This document shows, one piece after another, positions 1 to 6,313 of a stretch of DNA of 8,102 nt. Source of the DNA: Lachnoclostridium sp. UBA7482. Its GTDB lineage: Bacteria; Bacillota; Clostridia; Lachnospirales; Lachnospiraceae. The position numbers and the translations under genes were made by a program. The stretch lies in assembly GCA_002479645.1 (NCBI GenBank), contig DLOO01000030.1, positions 1 to 8,102 of the forward strand, read 5' to 3'. Under the pieces are notes generated by a model. The model was given only the letters and a program-made list of their open reading frames with translations. It searched no databases and was not told the DNA's origin. Within the stretch, counting starts at the first letter, position 1. Each line of letters begins with the position of its first letter.

Positions 1-537
1 CTTCGTCGGCGTTGCCGTCGGGGCAGCCGTCACGTTCTCCGTAGGTGTTACCGTTACCTCTTCCGTAGGCGATACATCCGGTTCCTCCGTAGGCTCCGGT
101 TCTTCCATATCCGCATTTTCACGAATCTCAACATATTGCGCGGCCATATATGCCACAACATCTTCTTTGTACCGGATTGCCGCCCAGTCCTCCGAGGACA
201 TATCCCGTATCCACTCAAATTCCATACCGAATGTGGCCATCTCCAGAACCTCACATTCGGTGTTCATTTCGGTACGTACACGAAGCTCGTTCGAGACGAC
301 AATCACCCAACCGTCCGGCGGCGCCGGCGTAGGTTCCGGTGTTGCCGTCGGCAGCGGCGCCCCGGGCGGCGTATTCTGTACGGTCTGCGTTGCTGTCGGC
401 AAATCCGTAACTGCATTGCTGTCGGTTTCCTTAGAAGCCCTACCGCTGCGTGAAAGGAACACGATTCCGGAAATAACCGCCGCGCAGACCACGACCGTTA
501 CCGCGAGAAACGCACCGATTTTTTTCTTGTTATCCAT
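1..537 (-). CDS. Membrane-anchored SH3b-domain protein (N-terminal part, runs off left edge)
   Basis: The frame is open from an ATG at 537-535 to base 1 with no stop, giving 179 residues of a longer protein. A basic start (MDNKKK) is followed by one hydrophobic segment at about residues 8-28, fitting an uncleaved N-terminal anchor with the rest outside the cell. Residues 45-75 are a Pro/Thr/Ala-rich linker, 76-138 look like a bacterial SH3 (SH3b) domain (NELRVRTEMN, then a GxEFEWI-type strand and a DWAAIRY strand), and 145-179 are a second Pro/Thr/Glu-rich linker. SH3b domains of this kind commonly bind peptidoglycan or position a wall enzyme, so a catalytic or further binding domain may lie past the edge; that is inference. 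A weak GAGG stands 12 bases before the ATG. A good promoter lies about 140 bases upstream, so the gene is probably transcribed by itself. Confidence 0.8.
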   Translation of the reverse strand, partial: MDNKKKIGAFLAVTVVVCAAVISGIVFLSRSGRASKETDSNAVTDLPTATQTVQNTPPGAPLPTATPEPTPAPPDGWVIVVSNELRVRTEMNTECEVLEMATFGMEFEWIRDMSSEDWAAIRYKEDVVAYMAAQYVEIRENADMEEPEPTEEPDVSPTEEVTVTPTENVTAAPTATPTK

Positions 538-655
538 AGTAAATGTAAACCTCAATTATCTGTTTTGACCTTGCGTTCGACGCGCCAAACACCTTACGTC
601 CGTGCGCCTCTGCCGATACCGAAGCATCCGTCAGTTGCATCGCAATCAGCGAATT

Positions 656-676
656 TCGTAACAATTTTGTAACAAT
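656..676 (-). repeat. Tandem 10-bp repeat over the start of transcription (possible operator)
   Basis: Two copies of a 10-base unit (plus strand tCGTAACAAT at 656-665 and tTGTAACAAT at 667-676) agree at 9 of 10 positions and are spaced 11 bp, about one helical turn. Each unit is a near-palindrome around TTGTnACAA. They abut the -10 element at 677-682 and cover the expected transcription start, a typical place for a repressor. The repeat is seen directly; the operator role is inferred, and no cognate regulator is in the window. Confidence 0.35.
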
Positions 677-705
677 ATCATATCAAATACAGATAATTCT
701 GTCAA
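677..705 (-). promoter_or_regulatory. Near-consensus housekeeping promoter for the SH3b protein gene
   Basis: Read on the minus strand, TTGACA (705-700) is followed after exactly 17 bases by TATGAT (682-677). This is a perfect -35 and a 5-of-6 -10 for the vegetative sigma factor. Transcription should begin near 670, leaving a leader of about 130 bases before the ATG at 537. The rest of the 538-776 gap holds the end of the dipeptidase transcript, with no convincing terminator, and a short open frame described in the findings. Confidence 0.8.
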
Positions 706-776
706 GTTTACGGATTTCGGGGCATTTTTCATTGTCTGATTTCCCGTCATCGGAAGACTCTCATTCGAGCTGATTT

Positions 777-1772
777 CTACAGCAAATCGCGATAAATCCG
801 CTTCACATTCCGGTAGAAAATTCCGTCAATCTGACTCGGAGCCAGCCCTCCCCGGCGCATTGCATCATAGAGCTGCGGCATCGCCTCGCAGCCCGGCAAT
901 GCCGGATTTCGGTCGATTCCGTCAAAATCGGAACCCAGCCCGACATGCTCGGAGCCTGCGATATCCATGATGTATTTTGCATGTTGTACAACGGCCTCCA
1001 TAATCTTCTCTTTCGTATAGCATTTCTCAAGCGGCAAACGCTTCTTCGCCATCCACGGCAGCGCCGGGAGCAAAAAAGGCACAAAGAAATTCAGTCCGAT
1101 GACACAGTCATGCTCGCCCATGCTGCGAAGCAATTCGTCCGGCAGATTTCGCGGCATCGGACACAACGCACGTGCATTGGAATGGCTTGCCACAAACGGC
1201 TTGCGCGCCACCTCAAGTACATCGGCTATCCCACGGTCGGACAGATGCGCAACATCCACAATCATGGAAAGATCCTCCATCCGGGTCACGCATTCTCTGC
1301 CGAGCTTCGTCAGCCCGCGATCCCCGGCTCCCATCTTGGCTGCGGCAGTTCCGAGGGAATTGTTATAATTCCATGTAAGGCTCATCATCCGGACGCCGTC
1401 CTCATAAAGCGCATCCAGCTGATCCAAATCCTTTCCCATGATGCCTCCGTCCTCTACTGTCAGCATCGCGCAGATTCTCCCTGCCTTTTCCACCTGTTCG
1501 AGTTCGCGATAGGACTTCACCGGCGCAATATATTTGCCGCATTCGCTAATCTTTCTGCGAAACAACTGCACCATTTGCCGATAGGTCTCCATCGGGTCGG
1601 CGTATTTGCCGCAGTCTACCCAGACGGCAAAATTCTGCAGCCCGTAGTCGCTTGCCTTCATCCGTTCCATATCCGCGTGCAGATTGTTCGTAATCAAGGA
1701 AATGTCCTTCCCCTCCTGCTGCAAACTCCACATCCGCTCCACGGTGTCGCAGTGCATATCAAATACCCTCAT
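777..1772 (-). CDS. Membrane dipeptidase, peptidase family M19 (renal dipeptidase-like)
   Basis: A 331-residue protein, the usual length for bacterial M19 enzymes, which are zinc dipeptidases with a TIM-barrel fold and wide substrate range. The metal ligands are all visible: HxD at H7/D9 (MHCDT), the bridging glutamate E107 (TVEDGG), H176 (DVAHLSD) and H197 (ASHSNAR). R208 (PRNLPDEL) and D282 (GLGSDFDGI) match the conserved substrate-site Arg and Asp. The substrate-binding His152 of the mammalian enzyme is replaced by W134 in SLTWNYNNSLG; as far as I recall, LTWN is common in bacterial members, so this is a subfamily mark rather than damage. There is no signal peptide, so it is probably cytosolic, recycling dipeptides; substrate is unknown. 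The ATG at 1772 has AAGGGG seven bases upstream. It is transcribed away from the ApbE-like gene; no clear promoter was found. Confidence 0.92.
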   Translation of the reverse strand: MRVFDMHCDTVERMWSLQQEGKDISLITNNLHADMERMKASDYGLQNFAVWVDCGKYADPMETYRQMVQLFRRKISECGKYIAPVKSYRELEQVEKAGRICAMLTVEDGGIMGKDLDQLDALYEDGVRMMSLTWNYNNSLGTAAAKMGAGDRGLTKLGRECVTRMEDLSMIVDVAHLSDRGIADVLEVARKPFVASHSNARALCPMPRNLPDELLRSMGEHDCVIGLNFFVPFLLPALPWMAKKRLPLEKCYTKEKIMEAVVQHAKYIMDIAGSEHVGLGSDFDGIDRNPALPGCEAMPQLYDAMRRGGLAPSQIDGIFYRNVKRIYRDLL

Positions 1773-1824
1773 AAACTTACCCCTTTCCCCATAATATCAT
1801 TTCTGTTTCCTTCCAATTTCCTGT

Positions 1825-1852
1825 TTCACAAGCAGCTGTTTTGTGCTACAAT
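1825..1852 (+). promoter_or_regulatory. Extended -10 promoter for the ApbE-like lipoprotein gene
   Basis: TTCACA (1825-1830), 16 bases, then TACAAT (1847-1852) preceded by TGC, which makes an extended -10. Each hexamer matches consensus at five of six positions. The start of transcription would be near 1859, about 30 bases before the ATG at 1889. This also argues against a TTG start at 1841, which would lie inside the promoter. Confidence 0.65.
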
Positions 1853-1888
1853 GCCTATATACGAATGAACCGTACAAAGGAGAAAACC

Positions 1889-2974
1889 ATGCGCAGAAAA
1901 TGCATTTCCCATACCCTGCTTATTATCTTATGCGCTGCCCTTGCAATCGTGCCCGGCTGCGCCGAGGTTCCCGATCATTACCCCGAAATCGTAACGCAGG
2001 CAGCGACGCCTTCCGTTACCGCCGCTCTGACGCTCGCGCCCAATGTCGGCGAGGACTGCTACAGTCTTTTTGTAAACGGCAAAATGCTGACTCTCGCATT
2101 TTCGGAACCGATTCCTAAGGAGGTTGCGGCTAAGGTATTTTCCGATTATACCGCACTCAGCGCTGAGTTAAATACTTCTGACGAAACGGGCACATTCTTC
2201 GCCTTTAACAACTCGGACGATACCTCGCTTCCTCTGACCCCGCTGCAGGCGGATATCCTGAGGGAAGGCATCCGCGCCGGACAGCTGACCGAGGGAGCAT
2301 TTGACATTACCGACGAACCGCTGCGCGCCCTTTGGGATTTCTCGGGTGAGCTCTTCACCCCGCCCACCGAGGAGGAAATCTCCGAGGCACTGACCCATAT
2401 GGACTATCAGCGCATCGTTATCGAGGAGGGTTCTCTGCTTACGGAAGATCCCGCCATTCAGCTGAACACCTCAAACTATTTTGACGGCTATGCCGTAAAA
2501 CAGGCGCTCTCCGTTCTTGCAGAAAACGGTATCGCCTCTGCCCAGCTCACCTTCGGAAACCTGACATATTTTCTCGGCAAATCCGCGGACGGCGCCCCGT
2601 ACAGTCTCACGCTTACGGCTCCGGCAGGCGAAGCATCCGTCATTGCCGGTACGGTGAACCTAAGTGATATGGCCTATACGGCGCTGCATTGTATGGATCA
2701 ATATCAGGAAACAGAGGCCGGACTGCTCCACCCTCTGTTCGATCTGCATACCGGTTACCCAAGCGAATTGGGCTTCACCTCGGTTTTCGTATTTTCCGGC
2801 TCCCCCGTCCTGGCGCAAACCATGGCGAGAGCCTGCTATTCTCTAACAGTAGAACAAGGAAAAACCTTGGTTTCCAACTTGGAAGATACGCACATCCTCT
2901 GGATTATGAAGGACGGCACCTTCCGGTTTTCGGACGGCTTTACCGACCGTCTGGGGTTCACTCCCGCAGAGTAG
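1889..2974 (+). CDS. ApbE-like lipoprotein with degenerate FMN-transferase motifs
   Basis: A 361-residue protein starting at ATG 1889, with GGAG six bases upstream. Residues 1-24 are a lipoprotein signal: basic MRRK, a hydrophobic stretch, then VPGC with C24 as the lipidated cysteine, so it should be anchored outside the membrane. The remainder follows the layout of ApbE, the FAD:protein FMN transferase that flavinylates Rnf/Nqr subunits and extracellular electron-transfer proteins: GAFDITDEPLRALWDF (136-151), the KGYA region as FDGYAVKQAL (198-207), the GGN region as TFGNLTYFLG (221-230), and HPLFDLHTGYP (281-291). Several hallmarks are changed: the Lys of KGYA is D199, the first Gly of GGN is F222, and the AD-x-x-[ST] motif whose Asp binds magnesium reads AQTMAR (309-314). 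The fold looks kept, but flavin transfer is doubtful. Its 3' end faces the glycosyltransferase with 3 bp between. An alternative is an active but very divergent ApbE. Confidence 0.75.
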   Translation: MRRKCISHTLLIILCAALAIVPGCAEVPDHYPEIVTQAATPSVTAALTLAPNVGEDCYSLFVNGKMLTLAFSEPIPKEVAAKVFSDYTALSAELNTSDETGTFFAFNNSDDTSLPLTPLQADILREGIRAGQLTEGAFDITDEPLRALWDFSGELFTPPTEEEISEALTHMDYQRIVIEEGSLLTEDPAIQLNTSNYFDGYAVKQALSVLAENGIASAQLTFGNLTYFLGKSADGAPYSLTLTAPAGEASVIAGTVNLSDMAYTALHCMDQYQETEAGLLHPLFDLHTGYPSELGFTSVFVFSGSPVLAQTMARACYSLTVEQGKTLVSNLEDTHILWIMKDGTFRFSDGFTDRLGFTPAE

Positions 2975-2977
2975 TTT

Positions 2978-3937
2978 CTATTTTTCTTCAAAATACCCCG
3001 GCGTCATACTGCATATTTTTACCATCTTCGGCGACAGGTCGCGATAGTTATACCCTGCCTTGTAGCCAAGGAATTTGGCGCCGGAAATGCACACATATTT
3101 CACCATCTGTCCATACTTCTTTTTCCGGAGCAATTTGCCCAGAACCACTCTTACCATCCGATTGCCCTCGGACTGCGACGACAAATCGGCAAATACCTCC
3201 GGGTGTTCTGCCTGCGATACCGCCAAATCAAAATTGCGCTGGAACTGCTTCCACAGCGAATAGGAATGCCAGTGCTCGACCTTTGCCTCCGCGGCGTACA
3301 CAATCTGATATCCTGCGTCAATTTCCCCGCGGGCATAAATCATATCCTCATTAAAAATCGCCGGATCGTAAAATCCCCCCAGCAGGTCAAATACCTTACG
3401 GTTATACATACAGCACACATTTGAGCAGAAAATCGTCTTAATGCCGAGTTTCCCGTACATTCCCTTATTCTTCACCTGCTCCTTTTTCGGATAGTTAAAC
3501 TGCTGCGTCATCCGTACAAGCTCAGGAGCCTCCTTCGACGCCACCTGTCGCGCGTAAACCGCACCGACATTTTCATATCGGCCAAATGCTGCAAGAAGCT
3601 TGCGAACCAGTTCGTCATCCTTCGGCACCGCGTCCTGTGTCATCAGAATCATATAGTCTGCTTTGGAAAGCGCCGCGCCGCGATTTCTCGCCTTTCCGTG
3701 GTTAAATTCCTTTTTACTCATGCAGTCCGTAATCAATGCCACACGCTTTTCGCCTCTGGTTCCGGCAGCAGCCTTTCTTACGCGTTCCTCAAGCTTCGCA
3801 ACCTCATCCTCTTCTCCGCTTTTGGTTATCACCAGAATAACCGCGTGCGGCAGGAGAAGCTGGTCATAAAGCATCTTTATCAGTCGGTCAAACTTATTGT
3901 CCGGACGGTACACCGGAATTATTACATCGATAATCAC
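2978..3937 (-). CDS. Family 2 glycosyltransferase, rhamnosyltransferase-like
   Basis: With the GTG start at 3937 this is a 319-residue protein opening directly on the GT-A nucleotide-sugar strand (MIIDVIIPVYRP). FNHGKARNRGA (79-89) and MTQDA (99-103, with D102 as the metal-binding acidic position) are typical of rhamnosyltransferase-type GT2 enzymes. CSNVCCMYNRKVF (171-183), FNEDM (195-199; probable catalytic region) and a VEHWHSYS segment (220-227) follow in the expected order. There is no membrane segment, so it should work on the inner face of the membrane, adding a sugar to a lipid-linked glycan or wall polysaccharide; acceptor and donor cannot be told. No polysaccharide operon surrounds it. 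An in-frame ATG at 3967 would add ten residues but has no Shine-Dalgarno. The gene lies downstream of a strong terminator, and I found no convincing promoter of its own. Confidence 0.88.
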   Translation of the reverse strand: MIIDVIIPVYRPDNKFDRLIKMLYDQLLLPHAVILVITKSGEEDEVAKLEERVRKAAAGTRGEKRVALITDCMSKKEFNHGKARNRGAALSKADYMILMTQDAVPKDDELVRKLLAAFGRYENVGAVYARQVASKEAPELVRMTQQFNYPKKEQVKNKGMYGKLGIKTIFCSNVCCMYNRKVFDLLGGFYDPAIFNEDMIYARGEIDAGYQIVYAAEAKVEHWHSYSLWKQFQRNFDLAVSQAEHPEVFADLSSQSEGNRMVRVVLGKLLRKKKYGQMVKYVCISGAKFLGYKAGYNYRDLSPKMVKICSMTPGYFEEK

Positions 3938-3943
3938 TGGATT

Positions 3944-3949
3944 CACCTC
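3944..3949 (-). promoter_or_regulatory. Ribosome binding site that fixes the GTG start of the glycosyltransferase
   Basis: Minus-strand GAGGTG at 3949-3944 is six bases before GTG 3937-3935. The upstream in-frame ATG (3967-3965) is preceded by GCGTTTTTCCT, with no purine-rich site. The GTG start also puts the first GT2 strand at the N-terminus, as in the family. Confidence 0.7.
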
Positions 3950-3991
3950 ATTGTAAATTCTATGCATAGGAAAAACGCAGTCCTATACAGT

Positions 3992-4023
3992 AAAAAAGCA
4001 GAGTGTTTTGACACTCTGCTTTT
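3992..4023 (-). terminator. Strong intrinsic terminator after the DUF6465-like gene
   Basis: A perfect 10-bp stem (3997-4006 with 4011-4020) closes a four-base loop, and flanking A/T pairs can lengthen it to 13 bp. On the minus strand it is followed by six T, so it should end the transcript of the gene at 4066-4461, about 40 bases past its stop. On the plus strand it is followed by four T, so it may also stop antisense readthrough from the ApbE-like gene. Confidence 0.9.
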
Positions 4024-4065
4024 ACTATAATCCTGTTTGCCGAATCGGTCAAGTATCTGAATAAA

Positions 4066-4461
4066 TTACAGTTCAACCTTACCGCTGACTTCGCCGTTTA
4101 CTACATAGTAGGCAGCATTGTCTTCGGGCTTGATGTAAAGGGCGATGTCTTTGACAGCAGCCTTGTTATCAGCAGCGTACTGAGCCTTTGCAGCAGCCAA
4201 AACAGTCTCTGCATTAACTTCCTTGCCCGCAAACTGAATAACGCAAGTAACCTTAGCTTCAGCCTTCTTAGCGGCAGCCCTGCCGGCAGTCTTCTTTGCA
4301 GCATCAGCGGTCTTCTTAACCGCCTTCTCTGCTTCCTTTGCAGCTTCCTTAACAACCTTCTCGGTCTTCTCTGCAACCTTGGTAGCCTTCTTAGCGACAA
4401 CCTTTGCTACTTCTGCCGCATCTACTTTCTTTTCAACAACATCTGTTACTTTCTTAGCCAT
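4066..4461 (-). CDS. Ala/Lys-rich histone-tail-like protein, probable DUF6465 family
   Basis: A 131-residue protein starting at ATG 4461, with a perfect AGGAGG nine bases upstream; a longer reading from 4506 has no such site. Residues 1-70 are almost only Ala, Lys, Val, Glu and Thr (AKKATKVAEKTEKVVKEAAK and similar), like the tail of histone H1 or bacterial Hc1/AlgP-type proteins, and likely helical or disordered. Residues 71-131 form a compact domain: a strand (VTCVIQFAGKEV), a helix (AETVLAAAKAQYA), then DIALYIKPEDNAAYYVVNG and SGKVEL at the end. This YxKPE...AYYVVNG pattern is what I recall of DUF6465, a Lachnospiraceae family of unknown function. Nucleic-acid binding by the basic tail is inference. 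It has its own promoter and a strong terminator, so it is a single-gene unit that may be highly expressed. Confidence 0.8.
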   Translation of the reverse strand: MAKKVTDVVEKKVDAAEVAKVVAKKATKVAEKTEKVVKEAAKEAEKAVKKTADAAKKTAGRAAAKKAEAKVTCVIQFAGKEVNAETVLAAAKAQYAADNKAAVKDIALYIKPEDNAAYYVVNGEVSGKVEL

Positions 4462-4530
4462 GGATTTTATCCTCCTGATATTTAACGAGTAGAATTCAAA
4501 ACGCACAATCCTTCGTTTTCTTACATTAAG

Positions 4531-4559
4531 AATATACCGAAAAATAAGGCTCTTTGCAA
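4531..4559 (-). promoter_or_regulatory. Promoter of the DUF6465-like gene
   Basis: On the minus strand TTGCAA (4559-4554), 17 bases, then TATATT (4536-4531); transcription would start near 4524, leaving a leader of about 62 bases that ends in AGGAGG. A perfect TTGACA also lies just upstream (4567-4562), but the only -10 at its distance (TATTTT, 15-base spacer) is poor. The 4462-4649 gap holds this promoter and no other feature I can support. Confidence 0.6.
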
Positions 4560-4649
4560 TATGTCAAATGTTTTTCTCCCTTTTGCCAACACGTTGGGAA
4601 CTCTGTTTTTTTCACTGTGTTCATTCTGTCCAAAAAAGTACAAGAAATA

Positions 4650-5165
4650 CTATCCTTCATTGTGAATTTCCGCAAAACCCTGTTTCTTTTGTTTTCGCCC
4701 TCTTGCACAAAGAAAATACGTCAGGATACTAAGCCCGATTACCATGCCGCAAAAATCAACGCATACGTCGAAAAAATTCCCGCTCCGATCTGCGACAAAG
4801 GTCTGGTGAAATTCATCAGACGCCGCATAAGCCGTACAGACTGCAAGCGTAAACGCCCACATGCTCCATGTGCGTTTTACCGCCCGAAAGCGAAGCCAGT
4901 TTGCCGTAAGAACCGCAAGGATTCCGTACTCGGTCATATGCGCACACTTCCGAATCAGAAGGCTCAGGCGGGCATACCATCGAAGCTGCTCCGCCTCCGC
5001 CAGACCTCTATACCAGGGGCTCAGAATTTTCACGAGACAATCGGTCAGGAAATCCGAACCCACCCCCGACTTCTCTCCGTTTTGCGCAGAAAAGAGGAAT
5101 ATGACAAGCATCCACAAAAGAACCGGAACAAGACGCCGGTTTACAATTCTCTTCCCTCTGCTCAT
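4650..5165 (-). CDS. VanZ-like family membrane protein
   Basis: A 171-residue protein with hydrophobic segments at about 12-26, 78-95, 102-116 and 135-153. The VanZ-like signatures are all present: FSAQNGEKSG (25-34), IRKCAHMTEYGIL (71-83) and DEFHQTFVADRSGNFFDV (117-134) followed by a Gly-containing last helix. VanZ gives low-level teicoplanin resistance in Enterococcus by an unclear mechanism; most members of the family are of unknown function and not tied to resistance. No vanHAX-type genes are here, so a resistance role should not be assumed. The ATG overlaps the stop of the esterase in an ATGA, and GAGG/AAGG sites lie inside the end of the esterase gene, which suggests translational coupling. 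The C-terminal tail after residue 154 is basic and hydrophilic. Confidence 0.9.
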   Translation of the reverse strand: MSRGKRIVNRRLVPVLLWMLVIFLFSAQNGEKSGVGSDFLTDCLVKILSPWYRGLAEAEQLRWYARLSLLIRKCAHMTEYGILAVLTANWLRFRAVKRTWSMWAFTLAVCTAYAASDEFHQTFVADRSGNFFDVCVDFCGMVIGLSILTYFLCARGRKQKKQGFAEIHNEG

Positions 5166-5962
5166 CCGATTGCCTTGTCCTCAAACATCCACCGAAAAAT
5201 GATTTGCGAGTTCGGTCCCCAGAAGCCCCAATCATGCACGCCGGGACTTTCTTCATAGATGTGTTCTACTTCAAGAGAATCAAGAAAAGCATGGAACTCA
5301 CGATTTGCCCCAAGCAGGAAATCCTCCGTTCCGCAGCACTGGTAAATCGCCGGAATTGTACGTCCCTCATTTTTTAATCTCCGCACCAGAACCTCAGGGT
5401 TGACATCTCTTTCCTCTACCGTTTCCAGGTCGCCGAAGCATTCCCGGTAATAGTCGTAATTTGCGATACCGTTATCCGCACCCTCCTTCATGTGCGCGAT
5501 GCCGTGAACGATCAACGCCGACGACATTGCTCCGGCCTTTCCGAACGTCTCCGGGTAAGCCAATGCGGTATGCAGCGCGCCGAACCCGCCCATGGAAAGT
5601 CCCACGATTCCGGTATCCTCCGGTCGCAGCGCAATGCCAAAAGCTCTTCGTACATAATCCACCAGCTCCTCTCCGATAAAAGACTGATACCGGTGCCCGG
5701 TCGCCTGACCGTTTAAGTAAAATCCATTTTCGCCGTTTGGCATAACCAATGCAACATTGTACTGCTTGGCAAGTCCCTCAAGCCCCCAGCTCTCCGCCGC
5801 ACCGCTATAACCGTGCAGAATAAACAATGCCTTCATCGGTCGGTTAAGATAAGGATTCTTATCCTCGCCCGCATCCATCCGTAAATCATTCGGCAAAAAC
5901 ACCTTGAAGCTCACCGGTCTTCTCAGACAGTTGGAATACATTTCGATTGATAAATTAGCCAT
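5162..5962 (-). CDS. Serine esterase of the esterase D / EstA (tributyrin esterase) type
   Basis: A 266-residue alpha/beta-hydrolase. The catalytic triad is visible: nucleophile S123 in GLSMGGFGA, D214 in CGTEDFLL, and H243 in PGVHDWGFW. HGYSG (50-54) after a hydrophobic strand supplies the oxyanion region. The opening (NLSIEMYSNCLRRPVSFKVF) resembles EstA of lactic acid bacteria and the Esterase (PF00756) family, which also covers S-formylglutathione hydrolases and feruloyl/acetylxylan esterases. No signal peptide is seen, so it is intracellular, probably acting on short-chain or sugar esters; the substrate is unknown. GGAGG lies seven bases before the ATG at 5962. It begins 14 bp after the antitoxin stop and overlaps the VanZ-like gene by 4 bases, so the three are likely one operon. 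Confidence 0.9.
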   Translation of the reverse strand: MANLSIEMYSNCLRRPVSFKVFLPNDLRMDAGEDKNPYLNRPMKALFILHGYSGAAESWGLEGLAKQYNVALVMPNGENGFYLNGQATGHRYQSFIGEELVDYVRRAFGIALRPEDTGIVGLSMGGFGALHTALAYPETFGKAGAMSSALIVHGIAHMKEGADNGIANYDYYRECFGDLETVEERDVNPEVLVRRLKNEGRTIPAIYQCCGTEDFLLGANREFHAFLDSLEVEHIYEESPGVHDWGFWGPNSQIIFRWMFEDKAIG

Positions 5963-5976
5963 AGCTCCGCCTCCGT

Positions 5977-6219
5977 TTATTGATTCTTATTTTTTTGCAT
6001 TTGCTCTATGTAAGCAAGAAAGCGTTCCATCCTCTCCTGCTCGCGTGTCCGCGTGCGCGGCTCCTTCTGAATCTCAAAAGGGATTCGTTGTTCGCGTACC
6101 GCCTGCCTTAAAAACACGGTAATTGCGCCCGAAAGCGTCATACCGAGCTCATCAAACAATGCCTCCGCATCCCTGCGCAAATCCTCATCCATCCGGATGG
6201 TTACATTTTTCGTCGCCAT
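5977..6219 (-). CDS. RelB/DinJ-type ribbon-helix-helix antitoxin, without an adjacent toxin
   Basis: An 80-residue protein with the RelB/DinJ N-terminal fold: strand KNVTIRMD (4-11), helix LRRDAEALFDELG (14-26), then MTLSGAITVFLRQAVRE (27-43) and RIPFEI (45-50). In the family this part dimerises and binds the operator DNA, while the tail wraps the RelE/YafQ toxin. Here the tail (51-80, QKEPRTRTREQERMERFLAY...) is highly charged. In most systems the toxin gene follows at once or overlaps; here the next gene is a serine esterase 14 bp on, and the 94 bases upstream hold no gene. It is thus a solitary antitoxin, or a repressor made from one. GGAGG is four bases before the ATG, slightly short spacing, with another AGGAGG further up. 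Confidence 0.85.
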   Translation of the reverse strand: MATKNVTIRMDEDLRRDAEALFDELGMTLSGAITVFLRQAVREQRIPFEIQKEPRTRTREQERMERFLAYIEQMQKNKNQ

Positions 6220-6268
6220 ATTGCCTCCCTTCGCCTCCTACCGGCGTTTTCCATTTATTTTTTCTCTG

Positions 6269-6301
6269 CCATGCAAACTATGAACTAACCGCCTTGCATG
6301 G
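6269..6301. repeat. Inverted repeat between the oxidoreductase and antitoxin genes
   Basis: CCATGCAA (6269-6276) and TTGCATGG (6294-6301) are perfect 8-bp inverted arms around a 17-base spacer, 12 bases after the stop of the oxidoreductase and about 50 bases upstream of the antitoxin start. On the minus strand the hairpin is followed by an A-rich, not T-rich, stretch, so it is not a standard intrinsic terminator. It could be a binding site for the ribbon-helix-helix protein or an mRNA end structure; both are inference. Confidence 0.45.
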
Positions 6302-6313
6302 GAACGTTTTGCT

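Noticed and set aside
1..400. Recurrent GTTGCCGTCGG words in the SH3b gene as a DNA repeat element
   Set aside because: They encode the Pro-Thr-Ala-Thr linker on both sides of the SH3b domain and are explained by protein low complexity.
706..776. Possible terminator after the dipeptidase
   Set aside because: Only a 4-bp stem (TTCC/GGAA) and a long-loop GGGC/GCCC pair are found, neither followed by a T run.
1375..1400. Loss of the substrate-binding His in the M19 dipeptidase as a sign of an inactive enzyme
   Set aside because: The position reads Trp in an LTWN motif that I recall as common in bacterial members, and every metal ligand is intact.
945..1868. Long plus-strand open frame (307 residues) opposite the dipeptidase
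   Set aside because: It is a His/Pro/Arg-rich shadow of the minus-strand gene, whose M19 motifs are complete; it has no ribosome site or recognisable domain.
1841..1888. TTG start at 1841 for the ApbE-like lipoprotein
   Set aside because: It lies within the -10 promoter region, would add 16 residues before the signal peptide, and has no ribosome site; the ATG at 1889 has GGAG at good spacing.
4589..4602. Short palindrome CCAA-CACG-TTGG after the VanZ-like gene as a terminator
   Set aside because: The stem is only 4 bp and no T tract follows on the minus strand.
4650..5165. Glycopeptide resistance locus
   Set aside because: VanZ-like proteins are widespread outside resistance clusters, and no vanH, vanA/B-type ligase, vanX or vanRS gene is in the window.
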